Origin: Flavobacterium petrolei
GTDB lineage: Bacteria; Bacteroidota; Bacteroidia; Flavobacteriales; Flavobacteriaceae
Direction of reading: 5' to 3'
Length of the DNA stretch: 64,000 nt
NCBI RefSeq assembly: GCF_003314435.2
Contig: NZ_QNVY02000004.1
Location: 248,001-312,000 of the forward strand
Shown piece after piece: positions 63,760 through 64,000 of this stretch. Positions within the stretch are counted from its first letter, which is position 1, and each line of letters begins with the position of its first letter. The notes under the pieces were generated by a model. That model worked only from the letters and a program-made list of their open reading frames with translations, ran no database searches and was not told the origin of the DNA. A program made the translations under genes and the position numbers.

Positions 63760-64000
63760 TTACTTCGCTAACTTCAATATTCTGTAAGCTCCCCTTGCTA
63801 CAATTACAAATACAATAGCCCCAATAATCAAATCAGGATAACTTGAATTGAGCCAATTAACTAAAAGACCAGCAACAATAACTCCCGAATTGATAATGAC
63901 ATCATTTGATGTGAATATCATCGAAGCCTGCATATGCGCTTCTTTACTTTTGTTCTTTTGTAAGAGATAAAGGCAAAATACGTTTGCAATCAATGCTAAA
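63760..64000 (-). CDS. Cation diffusion facilitator transporter, cut by the window edge
   Basis: The last 80 or so residues of a CDF-type efflux protein: QASMIFTSNDVIINSGVIVAG corresponds to the metal-site helix V, followed by LIIGAIVFVIVARGAYRILKL. An in-frame Met at 63993 is not the start; the gene continues beyond 64000. Likely a Zn/Co/Cd exporter in the inner membrane, adjacent to the conjugative element and perhaps part of its cargo. Confidence 0.8.
   Translation of the reverse strand, partial: LALIANVFCLYLLQKNKSKEAHMQASMIFTSNDVIINSGVIVAGLLVNWLNSSYPDLIIGAIVFVIVARGAYRILKLAK

Overview
The window is AT-rich DNA of a Bacteroidota bacterium, most likely a Flavobacterium or close relative. 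The evidence is the SusC/SusD pair, DUF6520 and RteC proteins, promoters with the Bacteroidota -7 box TAnnTTTG, weak Shine-Dalgarno sites, and flavobacterial versions of the cytochrome genes. No rRNA or tRNA gene was seen.

Region 1 (1-29.4 kb), almost all on the minus strand, is a sulfide/persulfide and respiration island. It holds three MBL-rhodanese persulfide dioxygenase-like proteins, a separate rhodanese, two sulfide:quinone oxidoreductases, a TauE/SafE exporter, a lipoprotein beta-carbonic anhydrase, a 1-Cys peroxiredoxin, cytochrome bd (cydAB), an unusual cbb3-type oxidase, a copper-type TonB receptor with a small CNGKC protein, a MacAB-TolC-like efflux operon and a Crp/Fnr regulator. 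Nine promoters carry a 16-bp palindrome of consensus TGTGAYnnnnRTCACA. In eight of them a -7-like box (perfect or near-perfect in seven, poor in one) lies exactly 33 bp downstream, centre to centre. This is the geometry of class II Crp activation and ties the island into one regulon, presumably run by the Crp/Fnr protein at 28472-29098.

Region 2 (29.85-36.6 kb) is an integron-type gene-cassette array with no integrase in view (a CALIN). Single minus-strand genes each begin just after a GTT-initiated box of 7-11 bp. The reverse complement of that box recurs after the gene, followed by a long palindromic attC-like element. Cargo: an alpha/beta hydrolase with TPRs, a frameshifted hydrolase, two proteins of unknown function, and a GHKL-ATPase/PD-(D/E)XK-type protein that is a plausible anti-phage gene. 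An IS1182-type transposase remnant interrupts the array.

Region 3 (37-51 kb) holds an XRE regulator with a palindromic operator, then SusC, SusD and an S9 peptidase on the plus strand. Facing them on the minus strand are a DUF6520 peptide, a MauE-domain protein, a PAS/AraC regulator and a STAS-like protein. A divergent intergenic region with four helically phased direct repeats leads to a PLP-acyltransferase/GNAT fusion.

Region 4 (51.2-63.5 kb) is part of a CTnDOT-like conjugative element: rteC, an excisionase-type HTH protein, a DUF3945 protein, topB, a decayed ORF6N gene, a DUF1896 protein and a 1798-residue methylase/helicase, closed by a second rteC in inverted orientation. A cation-efflux (CDF) gene runs off the right edge.
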